Source of the DNA: Bacteroidota bacterium
GTDB taxonomy: Bacteria > Bacteroidota > Bacteroidia > Bacteroidales > CAIWKO01
DNA length: 57,921 nt
Assembly (NCBI GenBank): GCA_037133915.1
Contig: JBAXND010000005.1
Span: 64,488 to 122,408, forward strand
Direction of reading: 5' to 3'
Notes under the pieces: model-generated
The model's input: only the letters and a program-made list of their open reading frames with translations
What the model was told of the DNA's origin: nothing
Database searches by the model: none
Shown: piece after piece, positions 35,041 to 44,929 of the stretch
How positions within the stretch are numbered: position 1 is the stretch's first letter
Layout of the letters: every line of letters starts with the position of its first letter
Position numbers and translations under genes: made by a program

Positions 35041-36825
35041 ATGAAAAAACTTATACGCTCACTGGCGTTCGTACTTGTTGCCTCCTTTGTTCTAACCGCT
35101 GTGCCTTGTAGTGGAACTATGCTAATTCGCAATTTCTCAAAAACTTCGTTTTCCTATTTTTGCAGTATTCCCGATGCCGGCCCATTTATTTCAAACCTGT
35201 CATACGACAGCATTACAAAAACTGGTGTCAAAGTCTTTTGGCAAACAGATGTGCCCGCGGATTCAAAAATTAAATGGATGGTGTCAGATTCAAATTATCA
35301 GCCCATACTGTTTACGGATTCGATTTATTATGCCGCGCAGATAACAAATCACGCGATAATTGTCACCAACCTTAAACCGGCCACTATCTACAAATACCAG
35401 ATTGTTTCTCAAAATCCAGGTGGGACAGCTGTCGATTCAGGCTACTTTATTACACAATCCGAATCAACCGGTGCTACTCAGGTATATTTTAATACCACGG
35501 TCGATACTACCGTCAGTATTGGAGAAAATGCAAAGGGTAGCCAGCATTTTGAAACACTTCTGTTAAACAGGATCGACAGCGCGAAATATAGCATTGATAT
35601 TACGTTGTGGGACTTTGACTATTATACATCCATTTCGAATGCACTGATCAATGCAAAAAATCGCGGAGTGAGCGTGCGGTTTGTTTATAATCACACCTCT
35701 AATACACCCTTGATCAATTCGCTGCTCGCGAATGGTATTCCAGTGCTGAAAAGAGAATATGATACGACCTTTTCAATGCATAACAAGTTCTGGATTTTTG
35801 ATTACCGCTTTAATCATGATTCAGTCCATAAGTATTTGTGGACTGGTTCGGCAAACGTTTCTCATGCGCAGTTTCACACCTCCAGAAATAATGTTATCGT
35901 TATTCAGGATGAAGCGCTGTGTGCCGCATATACACGGGAATTTGAAGAAATGTGGGGTTCGCATACGAATTTGCCCGACTCGGCAAACGCCCGCTTCGGA
36001 GATCGGAAAGTTGATAATGTACCGCACATTTTTAATGTTGCAGGTGTTCGGATGGAAGTCTATTTTTCGCCTTCCGACAGCGTTTGCGCATTCCTCTCTG
36101 ATCTGATTTTGACGAAGCCGCAGCAAAGTCTGTACTTCTGCATGTTGAAATTTCAATTGCCGGCAATCGAAAATGTGCTGCATGTAGATTTCAATAATGG
36201 AATCGAAATCAAAGGTGTGTTTGATTCAACAGATTCCAAGCTTGCCAATTCCGCGTATCCGCGCATGAAAGGCCTTCTGGTACCCAACACATGGAATCCC
36301 GCGGCTGACGTATTCATTGATACAATACCCGGACTGGTTCATCATAAATATATGATCATTGATGCCGACTTTCCGGGAGGGAATAAAATCACTTCAACGG
36401 GATCATTTAATTGGGAAACGCCTGCCAATATTGGAAATGATGAGAACTCAATTACAATATTCGATGCAAGGATCAACAACCTGTATTATCAGGAATTCAT
36501 TAAGCGCTATCATGAATCGGGCGGGCTTCTGCTTACCAATATTCAAAATGAAAATAAGGTACAATTTCCGCGGCTTGGACAGAACTACCCCAACCCATTT
36601 GATCTGAATACCGACATAGACTATCAGGTCACAATGCCCGGTAATGTCAAAATTGTTGTTTATGACATTGTCGGCCATGAGGTTCAAACATTGGTAAACG
36701 AAGTACTGATGCCCGGAACGTATAAGACATCATTTGATGGTTCTTTATTACAGGACGGAGTATATTTTTATAAAATTTATTCCGGAGATTACTCAGAAGC
36801 AAAAAGAATGTTATTGCTAAAATAG
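35041..36825 (+). CDS. Secreted phospholipase D-like protein with T9SS sorting domain
   Basis: This 594-residue exported protein has a signal peptide (residues 1-25), then a fibronectin-III-like domain (about 45-140, ISNLSYDSITKTGVKVFWQT). Two PLD half-sites follow: MHNKFWIFDYRFNHDSVHKYLWTGSANVS (H-x-K-x4-D, about 244) and HHKYMIIDADFPGGNKITSTGSFNW (about 437). A T9SS type A sorting domain completes it (LGQNYPNPFDLNTDIDYQV...DGVYFYKIYSGD). Both HKD motifs are present, so phosphodiesterase activity (phospholipase or nuclease) at the cell surface or in the medium is plausible. It precedes the MFS gene by 27 bp and may open the lux-like operon. Confidence 0.85.
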   Translation: MKKLIRSLAFVLVASFVLTAVPCSGTMLIRNFSKTSFSYFCSIPDAGPFISNLSYDSITKTGVKVFWQTDVPADSKIKWMVSDSNYQPILFTDSIYYAAQITNHAIIVTNLKPATIYKYQIVSQNPGGTAVDSGYFITQSESTGATQVYFNTTVDTTVSIGENAKGSQHFETLLLNRIDSAKYSIDITLWDFDYYTSISNALINAKNRGVSVRFVYNHTSNTPLINSLLANGIPVLKREYDTTFSMHNKFWIFDYRFNHDSVHKYLWTGSANVSHAQFHTSRNNVIVIQDEALCAAYTREFEEMWGSHTNLPDSANARFGDRKVDNVPHIFNVAGVRMEVYFSPSDSVCAFLSDLILTKPQQSLYFCMLKFQLPAIENVLHVDFNNGIEIKGVFDSTDSKLANSAYPRMKGLLVPNTWNPAADVFIDTIPGLVHHKYMIIDADFPGGNKITSTGSFNWETPANIGNDENSITIFDARINNLYYQEFIKRYHESGGLLLTNIQNENKVQFPRLGQNYPNPFDLNTDIDYQVTMPGNVKIVVYDIVGHEVQTLVNEVLMPGTYKTSFDGSLLQDGVYFYKIYSGDYSEAKRMLLLK

Positions 36826-36852
36826 CCGGTTATACTTATAAACAAACAGCGG

Positions 36853-38070
36853 ATGAAAGTAGAATTTGCCAGACACCCTTTAGTACAATTCAAGCAATTC
36901 AGGATTTTTTTCACGGGCAGGATGTTGTCTTCTGTAGGAGATAAGTTCTTTACCATAACACTGGCCTGGTGGATTATTTCGCAAGGGCAGCAGGACAGCA
37001 AACTGCACCTTGGAATACTGATGGCGCTTAATGTCCTGCCAGCGGTATTGCTGGGTTCGGTAATGGGGACACTGGCCGACAGATTCAGTCGGAAAAAATG
37101 CATGCAGCTGGCAAATTTCATCAGATTTTCATTGATAACAGGATTAACGGTATTGTATTTCACCAATACCCTGAGCATGTCATTGCTATATGTTATGGTC
37201 TTTGCAATTTCAACCTTTGTACCGCTGTTTGAATCGTCGGCCCAGTCATCACTCAGAAACCTCTCGGATGAAGAATCAGTGTCGCAGGTGGTAGCATTGA
37301 ATTCCACGTCAATATACCTGTCGAATATTCTGGGCGCCATGATGGGAGGAATTATGATAGCAACGATCGGTATCGGATGGGCACTTGCTTTTAATGCCGG
37401 ATGTTATTTCTTTTCTTTTGTCCTGATGTCGTTCATACGGCTTGACAGCAAAAGCACGGCGCTTAAAGAGAAGTTTTCTGAGCAGCTAAAACAGGGCTTC
37501 AGGTTCCTGAAAATGAATAAGCCCATTCTTTACATGCTGTTGATCTTTGCTTCACTTAATCTTTTTGCTGCCCCGCTAACGCTGATCATCCCGATGATCG
37601 TAAAATTCGAGTTGAAGGAAACGGCGCACTGGCTTGCACTACTTGATGGATCATTTGCACTGGGAGCAGGCATCACAGCAATGATTCTCAGTTTTAGAAA
37701 ATCATACAGCAGCATTTACCTCACTATTTTTCTCGCCTTATTTACCATGGGACTTTCTATGGTACTTGTGGGGCTTACGCCGATAAAATATGTGCTGATC
37801 GCAGAGTTCCTCGTGATCGGTTCAACGCTGGCCATAACCAATGCAATAGTAATTACACTATTTCAGCGTCATGTGCCAGATGCTATGAAGGGACGGTTCT
37901 TTTCACTTCAGGTGAGCATTGCTACAGCAGTCATTCCTCTTGCATATCTCCTGAATGGCCTGATGGCACAGAGCATGGCTGTTCAAACCATGCTTTTTAT
38001 CAATGGAGGACTCACTGTGGTAGCCGCAATACCAATATTGTTTATCCCGAGAATCAGTAATAAATTATAA
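36853..38070 (+). CDS. Major facilitator superfamily transporter
   Basis: This 405-residue protein with 12 predicted helices begins FARHPLVQFKQFRIFFTGRM, typical of MFS_3-type exporters. The A-motif-like loop between helices 2 and 3 reads GTLADRFSRKKCMQL. Related proteins export drugs or metabolites. It lies 27 bp after the PLD-like gene and 64 bp before the ATPase-GNAT gene in the same direction, so it may export a product of the adjacent LuxC/LuxE enzymes. That link is inference. Confidence 0.85.
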   Translation: MKVEFARHPLVQFKQFRIFFTGRMLSSVGDKFFTITLAWWIISQGQQDSKLHLGILMALNVLPAVLLGSVMGTLADRFSRKKCMQLANFIRFSLITGLTVLYFTNTLSMSLLYVMVFAISTFVPLFESSAQSSLRNLSDEESVSQVVALNSTSIYLSNILGAMMGGIMIATIGIGWALAFNAGCYFFSFVLMSFIRLDSKSTALKEKFSEQLKQGFRFLKMNKPILYMLLIFASLNLFAAPLTLIIPMIVKFELKETAHWLALLDGSFALGAGITAMILSFRKSYSSIYLTIFLALFTMGLSMVLVGLTPIKYVLIAEFLVIGSTLAITNAIVITLFQRHVPDAMKGRFFSLQVSIATAVIPLAYLLNGLMAQSMAVQTMLFINGGLTVVAAIPILFIPRISNKL

Positions 38071-38134
38071 AATGAATGCCTGAACCGGCAGTATCGCATT
38101 ATTGCCGGCGTTTTTAAAAACAAATTTCAAGAAC

Positions 38135-39625
38135 ATGGAAGACCTCCGCATATCCGCAAGAAACGATATCAGTCTGATAAAAGCAGTAATGGCTGGTGCC
38201 GTAGCCTATGCGCAAACTATTGGTTTTAGTGGGAAAGAGTGCAGCCACATCGAGTTGATCCTTGAAGAAGTGCTGAGCAATATCATCAAGTATGAGTATT
38301 TGCCGGGGCAACAAGGGCTCATCGAAACCGAAATGCAAACGACCACACTGGGCATCGGAATTACGCTCAAAACAACCGGTATCCCAATGGATACAGATGC
38401 TATAAAAACATTTGAGCATGTTAAAATTGAAGATATTCTGTATCACGATGCCCATGGCCTCGGGATGTTACTGATCAAGAACCTTGCTGACAATGTGGTT
38501 TATACCAACAAGGGCAAAGAAGGTCAGGCAATATGGATTGAAAAATACCTTCCGCACAAACACATCAATCACGATGAAGCCCTGCCGCCTGCACCTGAGG
38601 ATCCCGTCGAGGAAGCCGCACGGGTAAATTTCTATATACGCAGAATTAAACCTGAGGAATCGCCCGTCATTTCACGGCTTGCTTATTATACCTATAACCT
38701 GACCTACATTTACGATCACATTTATTATCCCGAAAGGGTAAGGCAGCTGAATGAAAAGGGCGAGCTAATGAGTTATGTCGCCGTTAATACTGCCAATGAA
38801 GAGATAGTTGGTCATTGCGCCCTGATCAAAGATGACTTATCGGAGATGAGAGAAATGGCTGTAGCTTTCGTCAACCCGGCCTACCGGGGCTCAGGATGTT
38901 TGAAGGAATTGTCAAAATATCAGCTTGCTGAAATTGAGAAAATGGGTGCTGACGGTGTTTTTGTGCATGCCGTTACAACACACCCCTACTCGCAGAAAGC
39001 AGCCATGAGCATGGGTTTAGGAGAATCGGCGCTGTTCATTTCGCGTTTAACAGTGTTGAAGATGAATAAACTCAATACCGAAAATGAGAACCGGGAATCC
39101 CTGCTTTTTCAATGCAGCTTTTTTAAGACACGTCAGCACAAAAACGTTTTTGCGCCACCCCATCACCGCGATATGATCACGAAGATATTAAAGAATATAG
39201 GCGTTGATATTGAGCTTTGCGAAACTGCAGCTAAGCCCAATGGCAATGACAGTGAAATGAACAGTGCTATTGAGACAAAAAGCGATGCGTATTTGTGCGG
39301 ACATATTTTTGTGAAGCAGTATGGTAATGACATTCAGAAGCGTATCAGCAAAACGCTGAAAGCTTATTGTGTCAGTCGGATAGAGACGGTATATCTGTAC
39401 CTGCCGCTCGATAGCCCTGAAACAGCGCAACAGTGTAGTGCTTTTGAAGCCCTCGGATTTTTCTTTGGCGGGCTCCGGCCTGGAAATGATGGCTCAATAT
39501 GGCTGCTGCTGCAATATCTCAATAACCAGAAATATGACTATGAATCCCTGCGCTTCTGCTCTCCATTCGGACAGGAGCTGATGGACTATATCCGGAATCT
39601 TGACCCTAATACCGAAAATGAATAA
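38135..39625 (+). CDS. RsbW-like ATPase domain fused to GNAT acetyltransferase
   Basis: This 496-residue cytoplasmic protein has two recognisable parts. Residues about 1-135 form an anti-sigma-factor-type HATPase: ELILEEVLSNIIKYEY (N box) and DAHGLGMLLIKNLAD (G2 box). Residues about 165-320 form a GNAT domain (YIRRIKPEESPVISRLAYYTY, AVAFVNPAYRGSGCLKELSK with the acyl-CoA loop, HPYSQKAAMSMGLG). The remaining 170 residues are less clear but end in a GNAT-like FEALGFFFGG segment. I chose ATG 38135 because the ATPase domain starts there. RsbW-type domains phosphorylate STAS proteins, two of which are encoded downstream. The fusion suggests acylation controlled by partner switching. It is 12 bp before the LuxE gene. 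Confidence 0.8.
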   Translation: MEDLRISARNDISLIKAVMAGAVAYAQTIGFSGKECSHIELILEEVLSNIIKYEYLPGQQGLIETEMQTTTLGIGITLKTTGIPMDTDAIKTFEHVKIEDILYHDAHGLGMLLIKNLADNVVYTNKGKEGQAIWIEKYLPHKHINHDEALPPAPEDPVEEAARVNFYIRRIKPEESPVISRLAYYTYNLTYIYDHIYYPERVRQLNEKGELMSYVAVNTANEEIVGHCALIKDDLSEMREMAVAFVNPAYRGSGCLKELSKYQLAEIEKMGADGVFVHAVTTHPYSQKAAMSMGLGESALFISRLTVLKMNKLNTENENRESLLFQCSFFKTRQHKNVFAPPHHRDMITKILKNIGVDIELCETAAKPNGNDSEMNSAIETKSDAYLCGHIFVKQYGNDIQKRISKTLKAYCVSRIETVYLYLPLDSPETAQQCSAFEALGFFFGGLRPGNDGSIWLLLQYLNNQKYDYESLRFCSPFGQELMDYIRNLDPNTENE

Positions 39626-39637
39626 AAAATCTCAGTT

Positions 39638-40768
39638 ATGAATTTCCCCAATATTGAAGCGCTTTGTAACAACCCGGAAGCATACGCATTCTCCGGCGAA
39701 AATGATCAGTTGTTCTTTGAGGCAATGAAAGAGAATTACCTGTTTCAATTCGAAAAGCAGCCATTCATCCGCTTTCTGGCCGAACGCGCAGGTTTTGGCC
39801 CGAAAATGTTAAAGAAATACGAGGACATTTTCAAAATCCCGACACTGTTTGTTGGAACGATGAAAACACACGCTTTCAAAAGTGTCGCTGACGAAAATAT
39901 CGTGTTAACACTGACCAGTTCAGGAACAGCCGGACAAAAAACACAGACCTTTTTTGATGCACCCTCACTGGCCAGGCTCGAAAAACTTTCAGGCTTTGCG
40001 TTCGACAAAATTGGAATGGTAAGTCCAACTCCGGTTCATTATTTCATCTTTAATTACGATCGGGGAAAAGCAACTGATGTTGGTACCGCCTGGAGTGCCG
40101 AACAAAAAACAAAAATGGCACCAGCAATTGACAGCTACTGGACCATTGAATGGGATGAACAAAAAGGAGAATTCGATTTTAACATTGGAAAATGGGTTGA
40201 AAAAATCATCAGCCTGCCACCAGATCAGCCGGTAAGATTTGTCGGATTTCCAGCATTCATTTCGCGCTTCGTTCAGGAGCTGATTCGTGTAAAACCAGGT
40301 TTTAAAGTGCATCCTGACAGCTTTGTGATTGCTGGTGGCGGCTGGAAAAATCATACCGGCGAATCCATGACACATAAAGATTTTGCAACATTCCTCGAAA
40401 AGAATATCGGTCTTCCTGCCTCGAATGTTCGCGACACATACGGCATGGCCGAACATGGCATTCCGTATGCCGCATGTAAAAACGGATTTCATCATGTACC
40501 CGTTTACGGACGTTTGCTGGTACGCGACCCACTCACTATGAAAATCCTGCCTCATGGTGAGGAAGGGCTGCTGCAGCTCCTTACGCCTTTCAACACTTCA
40601 CAGTCTAATCTGTCTGTTCTGTCTACCGATCTGTGCACAATCAAAGATCATTGCACTTGCGGAATGCCCGGCCTGTACATCGCATCCATCAGGAGAGGCG
40701 GCATTCGTAAACATAAAGGCTGCGCTATTGCAGCTCAGGAAATTCTTAATAAATCTCAAAAAAGTTAA
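39638..40768 (+). CDS. LuxE-type acyl-protein synthetase
   Basis: This 376-residue protein of the LuxE/PaaK adenylate-forming family is of LuxE length. LuxE activates a fatty acid with ATP and passes the acyl group to LuxC. Visible motifs are the P-loop-like LTSSGTAGQKTQTFFD (about residue 88), GFPAFISRFVQEL, VIAGGGWKNHTGESM, DTYGMAEHGIPYAAC (adenylate-binding) and a C-terminal LSTDLCTIKDHCTCGMPG. The gene lies between the ATPase-GNAT gene and the decarboxylase-like gene and is two genes before LuxC. No luciferase gene is near, so the aldehyde made, if any, is not obviously for light. Confidence 0.88.
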   Translation: MNFPNIEALCNNPEAYAFSGENDQLFFEAMKENYLFQFEKQPFIRFLAERAGFGPKMLKKYEDIFKIPTLFVGTMKTHAFKSVADENIVLTLTSSGTAGQKTQTFFDAPSLARLEKLSGFAFDKIGMVSPTPVHYFIFNYDRGKATDVGTAWSAEQKTKMAPAIDSYWTIEWDEQKGEFDFNIGKWVEKIISLPPDQPVRFVGFPAFISRFVQELIRVKPGFKVHPDSFVIAGGGWKNHTGESMTHKDFATFLEKNIGLPASNVRDTYGMAEHGIPYAACKNGFHHVPVYGRLLVRDPLTMKILPHGEEGLLQLLTPFNTSQSNLSVLSTDLCTIKDHCTCGMPGLYIASIRRGGIRKHKGCAIAAQEILNKSQKS

Positions 40769-40839
40769 CTCGTACAGTAGAATAATTTTGATTATTAAAG
40801 AAGAATATAACAACCAGCGAAAAGAAGTACATAATAATA

Positions 40840-42189
40840 ATGACAACAATTATGAGAAAATTCATTCTGGCGTGTTGCGGTCTCATCCTGGCATCATGCA
40901 GCTTGCTTGCACAAAAAGAACCATCAAATAATGTAAGCACAAAGCCGGAGGCATTTCGTGTTGGGCAATGGCTCCCTTCCGACCAGGCAATTATGGAAAA
41001 ATGGCTTGTAAATCTGATAGAAGAAACAGATTCGGACAAATCACCGCTGCTACCTGTTATGCAGGAATTCAAAGATCTGATTGAAGGTGACCCGACAATT
41101 TTTATGCTTTTTAATCAGATGTTCACACAAGTTCCGAACAAATCGCATTATAACAATGATCCTACCGGAAAGCCTGAAGTGCGGGACTATAATCAGATGT
41201 TGCGCCTTATCAATCGCATATTGAAAACAGCCCCGAAATTCGATAAAACAGGACTTGTAGGGTTTCCGATAAATGCGATCTTCGACTGGCCTATGGGAAC
41301 ACAGGCGGGATTTGCAGCGTTTACGAACGAGAAAGTGAACCGTCAGCTTAAAAAAATTCTGAATGAATGGGGGAAATATCTGAGTTCGCCGGAATCCCGT
41401 TATGTATTGAGTGATGACCCGAAATCAGGGTGGTTTGGTAAGGATGCGATGGAGGCGATGCCTGATTTTGCAAAAGAGTTTCAATGTGACCCGGCAAAAC
41501 AGTATTACGGTTTCACATCATGGGACAACTTTTTTACAAGAGAATTTCGCGAGGGACAGCGGCCTGTTGCAAACCCCGACGACAATAGCGTGATCGCAAA
41601 TGCATGTGAGTCGGCTCCATACCGGATAGCAACAGATGTGAAAGACTATGATAATTTCTGGATCAAAGCACAACCCTATTCACTGCAATTTATGCTGGCC
41701 GATGATTCACTGGCGCCACAGTTTAAAGGTGGCACCATATACCAGGCATTTTTAAGTGCTCTAAGTTATCACCGCTGGCATAGTCCGGTAAGCGGAAAAA
41801 TTGTGAAGATCAGGGTAATTGATGGCTCGTATTATGCAGAAGCGTTATCCGAAAAATTCGATCCTGCCGGGCCTAACGAATCCCAGGCATTTATTACCGA
41901 ACTGGCTACAAGGGCGCTCGTCTTCATTCAGGCCGACAATCCTGATATCGGCCTGATGTGTGTGATGTTTGTTGGCATGGCCGAGGTGTCGTCATGCGAT
42001 GCAACCGTTAAAGTGGGGCAACATGTGAACAAAGGAGATCAACTGGGCATGTTCCATTTTGGAGGTTCTACACATTGCCTGATCTTCAGACCGCAGGTGA
42101 AGTTGAATTTCGACATGCACGGTCAGAAGCCGGGTCTTAATTCAGGTAATATTCCGGTAAGGTCAAAAATAGCAACTGTTGTTAAATAG
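40840..42189 (+). CDS. Lipoprotein of the phosphatidylserine decarboxylase / PsiD-like pyruvoyl enzyme family
   Basis: This 449-residue protein has a lipoprotein-like signal (FILACCGLILASCSLLAQ). The N-terminal half (about residues 50-200) resembles the PSD-associated domain found in PsiD-type amino acid decarboxylases. The C-terminal half has YYGFTSWDNFFTREFREGQRP, SYHRWHSPVSGKIVKIRVIDG and the self-cleavage region MFHFGGSTHCLIF, corresponding to the (L/G)GST motif where Ser becomes the pyruvoyl group. Family members decarboxylate phosphatidylserine or free aromatic amino acids. Export is unusual for this fold and would put it in the periplasm. The second ATG (40852) is an equally likely start. 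The substrate is unknown. Confidence 0.75.
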   Translation: MTTIMRKFILACCGLILASCSLLAQKEPSNNVSTKPEAFRVGQWLPSDQAIMEKWLVNLIEETDSDKSPLLPVMQEFKDLIEGDPTIFMLFNQMFTQVPNKSHYNNDPTGKPEVRDYNQMLRLINRILKTAPKFDKTGLVGFPINAIFDWPMGTQAGFAAFTNEKVNRQLKKILNEWGKYLSSPESRYVLSDDPKSGWFGKDAMEAMPDFAKEFQCDPAKQYYGFTSWDNFFTREFREGQRPVANPDDNSVIANACESAPYRIATDVKDYDNFWIKAQPYSLQFMLADDSLAPQFKGGTIYQAFLSALSYHRWHSPVSGKIVKIRVIDGSYYAEALSEKFDPAGPNESQAFITELATRALVFIQADNPDIGLMCVMFVGMAEVSSCDATVKVGQHVNKGDQLGMFHFGGSTHCLIFRPQVKLNFDMHGQKPGLNSGNIPVRSKIATVVK

Positions 42190-42271
42190 GGTTTATAAAC
42201 AACAAAGGGAATAAAAAGCTCACGCCACACACTGGCCAAAATAACCAGCATATTCCGTATCAATAACATTA

Positions 42272-44929
42272 ATGAAAATTATTATGGAACTCAAGGAATT
42301 TAAACATTACATATTTGGTGCAACACATCAATTTGCCGGCGAAATCGAAGCTGAATTTGCGTCACAGATATTCACTGAAGCCATACTGGATGAAAAAAGC
42401 AGGCAGTTCATGGATGTGCCGATTGATACTATTCTGATGGTGCTGGAACGAACAGCAAAGATCCTCTGCGATACCAATGGCAAATACTACAAAAAAGCGA
42501 TGCTTGAGTTACCCGAACATCTGCAATATTCGCCTGAGATGGTTACCTATGGATTCAATGCTTTCAGAGCTTCAAACAGTCGCGATACGCTTAAGCGGAT
42601 GCTGAAACAGATCGGCCCCGATCATCATTGCCTTGATTATTACGTAAGCTTACGTCATTCACGCCACCAGCGCGCCATCCCGATGGGAACTGTTTGCCAT
42701 GTTGCTGCAGGCAATATTTTCCTCGGCTCCGTGGGTTCGCTCATCCAGGGTATCATCACAAAAAATATCAACATACTCAAAGTTTCTGCTCAGGATTTTC
42801 TATTTCCTACAATGTTCATGGAAGCTCTTACTGAAGCGGATATTCACAACGAAATTGTTCCGTATATCGCTATGACATACTGGAGCCGGCACAATAAGGG
42901 TGTTGAAGATATCATCAAACAGGTCTCTGACGTTATTTTACTTTTTGGCGGGGAAGATTCCGTTAAACAATATAAGAACGGCCTCGCTGCTAAATCGGAA
43001 GTGCTGGCTTTTGGTCCAAAAATTAGTTACGGGATTGTGAGCCGCGGACTTTCAGATGCACAATTACGTGAAGCAGCTGCAGGATTTGCACATGATATCG
43101 TGCTGTGGGAACAGCGAGCCTGTACATCCTGTCAGAATATCTTTATAGAAGAAGATGCCGGTAATGACGATTTTCTGAAATATCTGTACGAAGGCCTCGA
43201 AGCCGAAGCTGCAAAATTCCCGCAGTCATCAATGAATATAGACACCGCCATCGAGCTGAGAAAAGAGCGCGAAATGCTTCTCTGGAAAGAATTCAATGGC
43301 GCACTAACTATGAAGGAAGGTAAAAAAGCGCATCATACGGTCATTGTGCAACGGTCGGCAGATATCATTGATTCCCCGCTCAACCGTACTATTTTTGTGA
43401 ATATTGTAAACGATTATACGGATATCCTGAAAGGGAATCTGAGTCGGATGAAATACTATATGTCAACACTTTCGGTGGCGTCATCCGGTAAGATGCAACA
43501 GATCACCGAAGATTTTATGCGCATGGGCGTGATGCGATTCGTAAAGCCGGGCATCATGTCGTCAGGCCGGAATCCTGAACATCCGCACGACGGAAAAATG
43601 ATTCTGCAAAACCTGGTACGCCTGATGAATTATGAAGCCCTGCCTTCAGAGAAATTCGGACTGGAAAATATTTCGGGCAAAGCGAAAGACACCTTCATGC
43701 TGGCAAAAATCAATGATCTCCTACTCACCGCTGCCACAGCGCCTTTCTATTCCGAATTTTATAAAGATATTAGTCTGCCGCTGAAGAACCTTGATGAATT
43801 TCTTGCTGTGCCGCCACTTGAAAAGAATCATCTGTTTGAATGTTCTGCCGACGAAAACTTCAGGCTGGTAACGGGAAAGCCTGACCATTGCTATATTTTC
43901 GCTTCAGGCGGCACAACAAACCGCCCGAAGTTCCTGCTGTATGGTATTGACGAATTTGATGAATCGAAACGAATATTTGGTGAAGGTTTCAGAGCTGCAG
44001 GCGTAAATGAAAACGATGTAGTTGCCAATTATCTGAAAGCCGGCGGGCTGTATACAGGCTTTCTGGCCGTCAACGCTGGTCTGGAAGAAACGGGGTGCCG
44101 GATCATTTCGCTCTCCTGCAACCAGCCGGTTGACCAAACGATAGAATATCTGAAGACATTCAAACCGAATGTTATTCTTGGCTTTCCAAGTGGTTTGATC
44201 AGACTTGCCGAAGCATGCGAACACACAAATGCAGGGATTACCATTGAAAAGGTCTTTTATGCCGGAGAATACATCTCGCAGGCTGACATTGATAACCTGA
44301 TCCGTGTCTTTAACGTTAAGCTGTTTAAGTCATTTGGATATGCCGCTGTAGAAACAGGACCTATCGGCTATCAATGCGAACACTGCAAAGGAACCGAACA
44401 TCATGTGGCAGAAGACTGGTGCAGGGTTGATCTTAATGAATCGAAAGAAGTGCTGGTAACAGTATTTGGCCGCACCCTGTTTCCGGTTGTGAAATATAAC
44501 GTCGGAGATCTTGCCGAATGGGTTCATGAACCATGTGCCTGCGGACGAACATCACCCAAATTACGCTTACTTGACCGCTCCGCTAAATGCATCGTATTAC
44601 CCGCCAGCAGTATCTCATTTCAGGATATTACCAATGTGTCGGCAGTATTTCCGGAGCTCACCTCTATTTATCAGGCTGTGATCGATGAAGATGAAGTAAA
44701 ACGGGTGAACATTACGATAAATATCGAGACACGCATCGCGGCAACCGCAACGGACGAAACACTCAGAAATAATATTGAGACCGCATTCAATAACCAGATC
44801 CATGCGCTGCGCGATTACCGGGAAGCCAATAATATTGGGAGTTTCAGTGTGATTCTTATCCCGCCTGGAGGCATTATGAGCGCCGAACGAACAGCAAAAA
44901 CGAAACGAATAATTGATAACAGGAAATGA
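42272..44929 (+). CDS. LuxC acyl reductase fused to a PaaK/LuxE-like adenylating domain
   Basis: This 885-residue fusion has a LuxC-type acyl-CoA/acyl-protein reductase at residues about 1-460: RAIPMGTVCHVAAGNIFLGSV, ISYGIVSRGLSDAQL and the catalytic Cys in LWEQRACTSCQNIFI. Residues about 520-885 resemble phenylacetate-CoA ligase/LuxE adenylating enzymes: IFASGGTTNRPKFLLYG (P-loop), IEYLKTFKPNVILGFPSGL, FKSFGYAAVETGPIGYQC, KYNVGDLAEW and a C-terminal lid ending in SAERTAKTKRIIDNRK. One chain could therefore both activate a carboxylic acid and reduce it to an aldehyde. It has a 4-bp ATGA overlap with the next gene. Confidence 0.85.
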   Translation: MKIIMELKEFKHYIFGATHQFAGEIEAEFASQIFTEAILDEKSRQFMDVPIDTILMVLERTAKILCDTNGKYYKKAMLELPEHLQYSPEMVTYGFNAFRASNSRDTLKRMLKQIGPDHHCLDYYVSLRHSRHQRAIPMGTVCHVAAGNIFLGSVGSLIQGIITKNINILKVSAQDFLFPTMFMEALTEADIHNEIVPYIAMTYWSRHNKGVEDIIKQVSDVILLFGGEDSVKQYKNGLAAKSEVLAFGPKISYGIVSRGLSDAQLREAAAGFAHDIVLWEQRACTSCQNIFIEEDAGNDDFLKYLYEGLEAEAAKFPQSSMNIDTAIELRKEREMLLWKEFNGALTMKEGKKAHHTVIVQRSADIIDSPLNRTIFVNIVNDYTDILKGNLSRMKYYMSTLSVASSGKMQQITEDFMRMGVMRFVKPGIMSSGRNPEHPHDGKMILQNLVRLMNYEALPSEKFGLENISGKAKDTFMLAKINDLLLTAATAPFYSEFYKDISLPLKNLDEFLAVPPLEKNHLFECSADENFRLVTGKPDHCYIFASGGTTNRPKFLLYGIDEFDESKRIFGEGFRAAGVNENDVVANYLKAGGLYTGFLAVNAGLEETGCRIISLSCNQPVDQTIEYLKTFKPNVILGFPSGLIRLAEACEHTNAGITIEKVFYAGEYISQADIDNLIRVFNVKLFKSFGYAAVETGPIGYQCEHCKGTEHHVAEDWCRVDLNESKEVLVTVFGRTLFPVVKYNVGDLAEWVHEPCACGRTSPKLRLLDRSAKCIVLPASSISFQDITNVSAVFPELTSIYQAVIDEDEVKRVNITINIETRIAATATDETLRNNIETAFNNQIHALRDYREANNIGSFSVILIPPGGIMSAERTAKTKRIIDNRK

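Noticed and set aside
34828..35044. Two overlapping 63-codon frames in the divergent intergenic region
   Set aside because: They overlap each other in different frames, have no conserved motif, and cover the probable promoter of the PLD-like gene.
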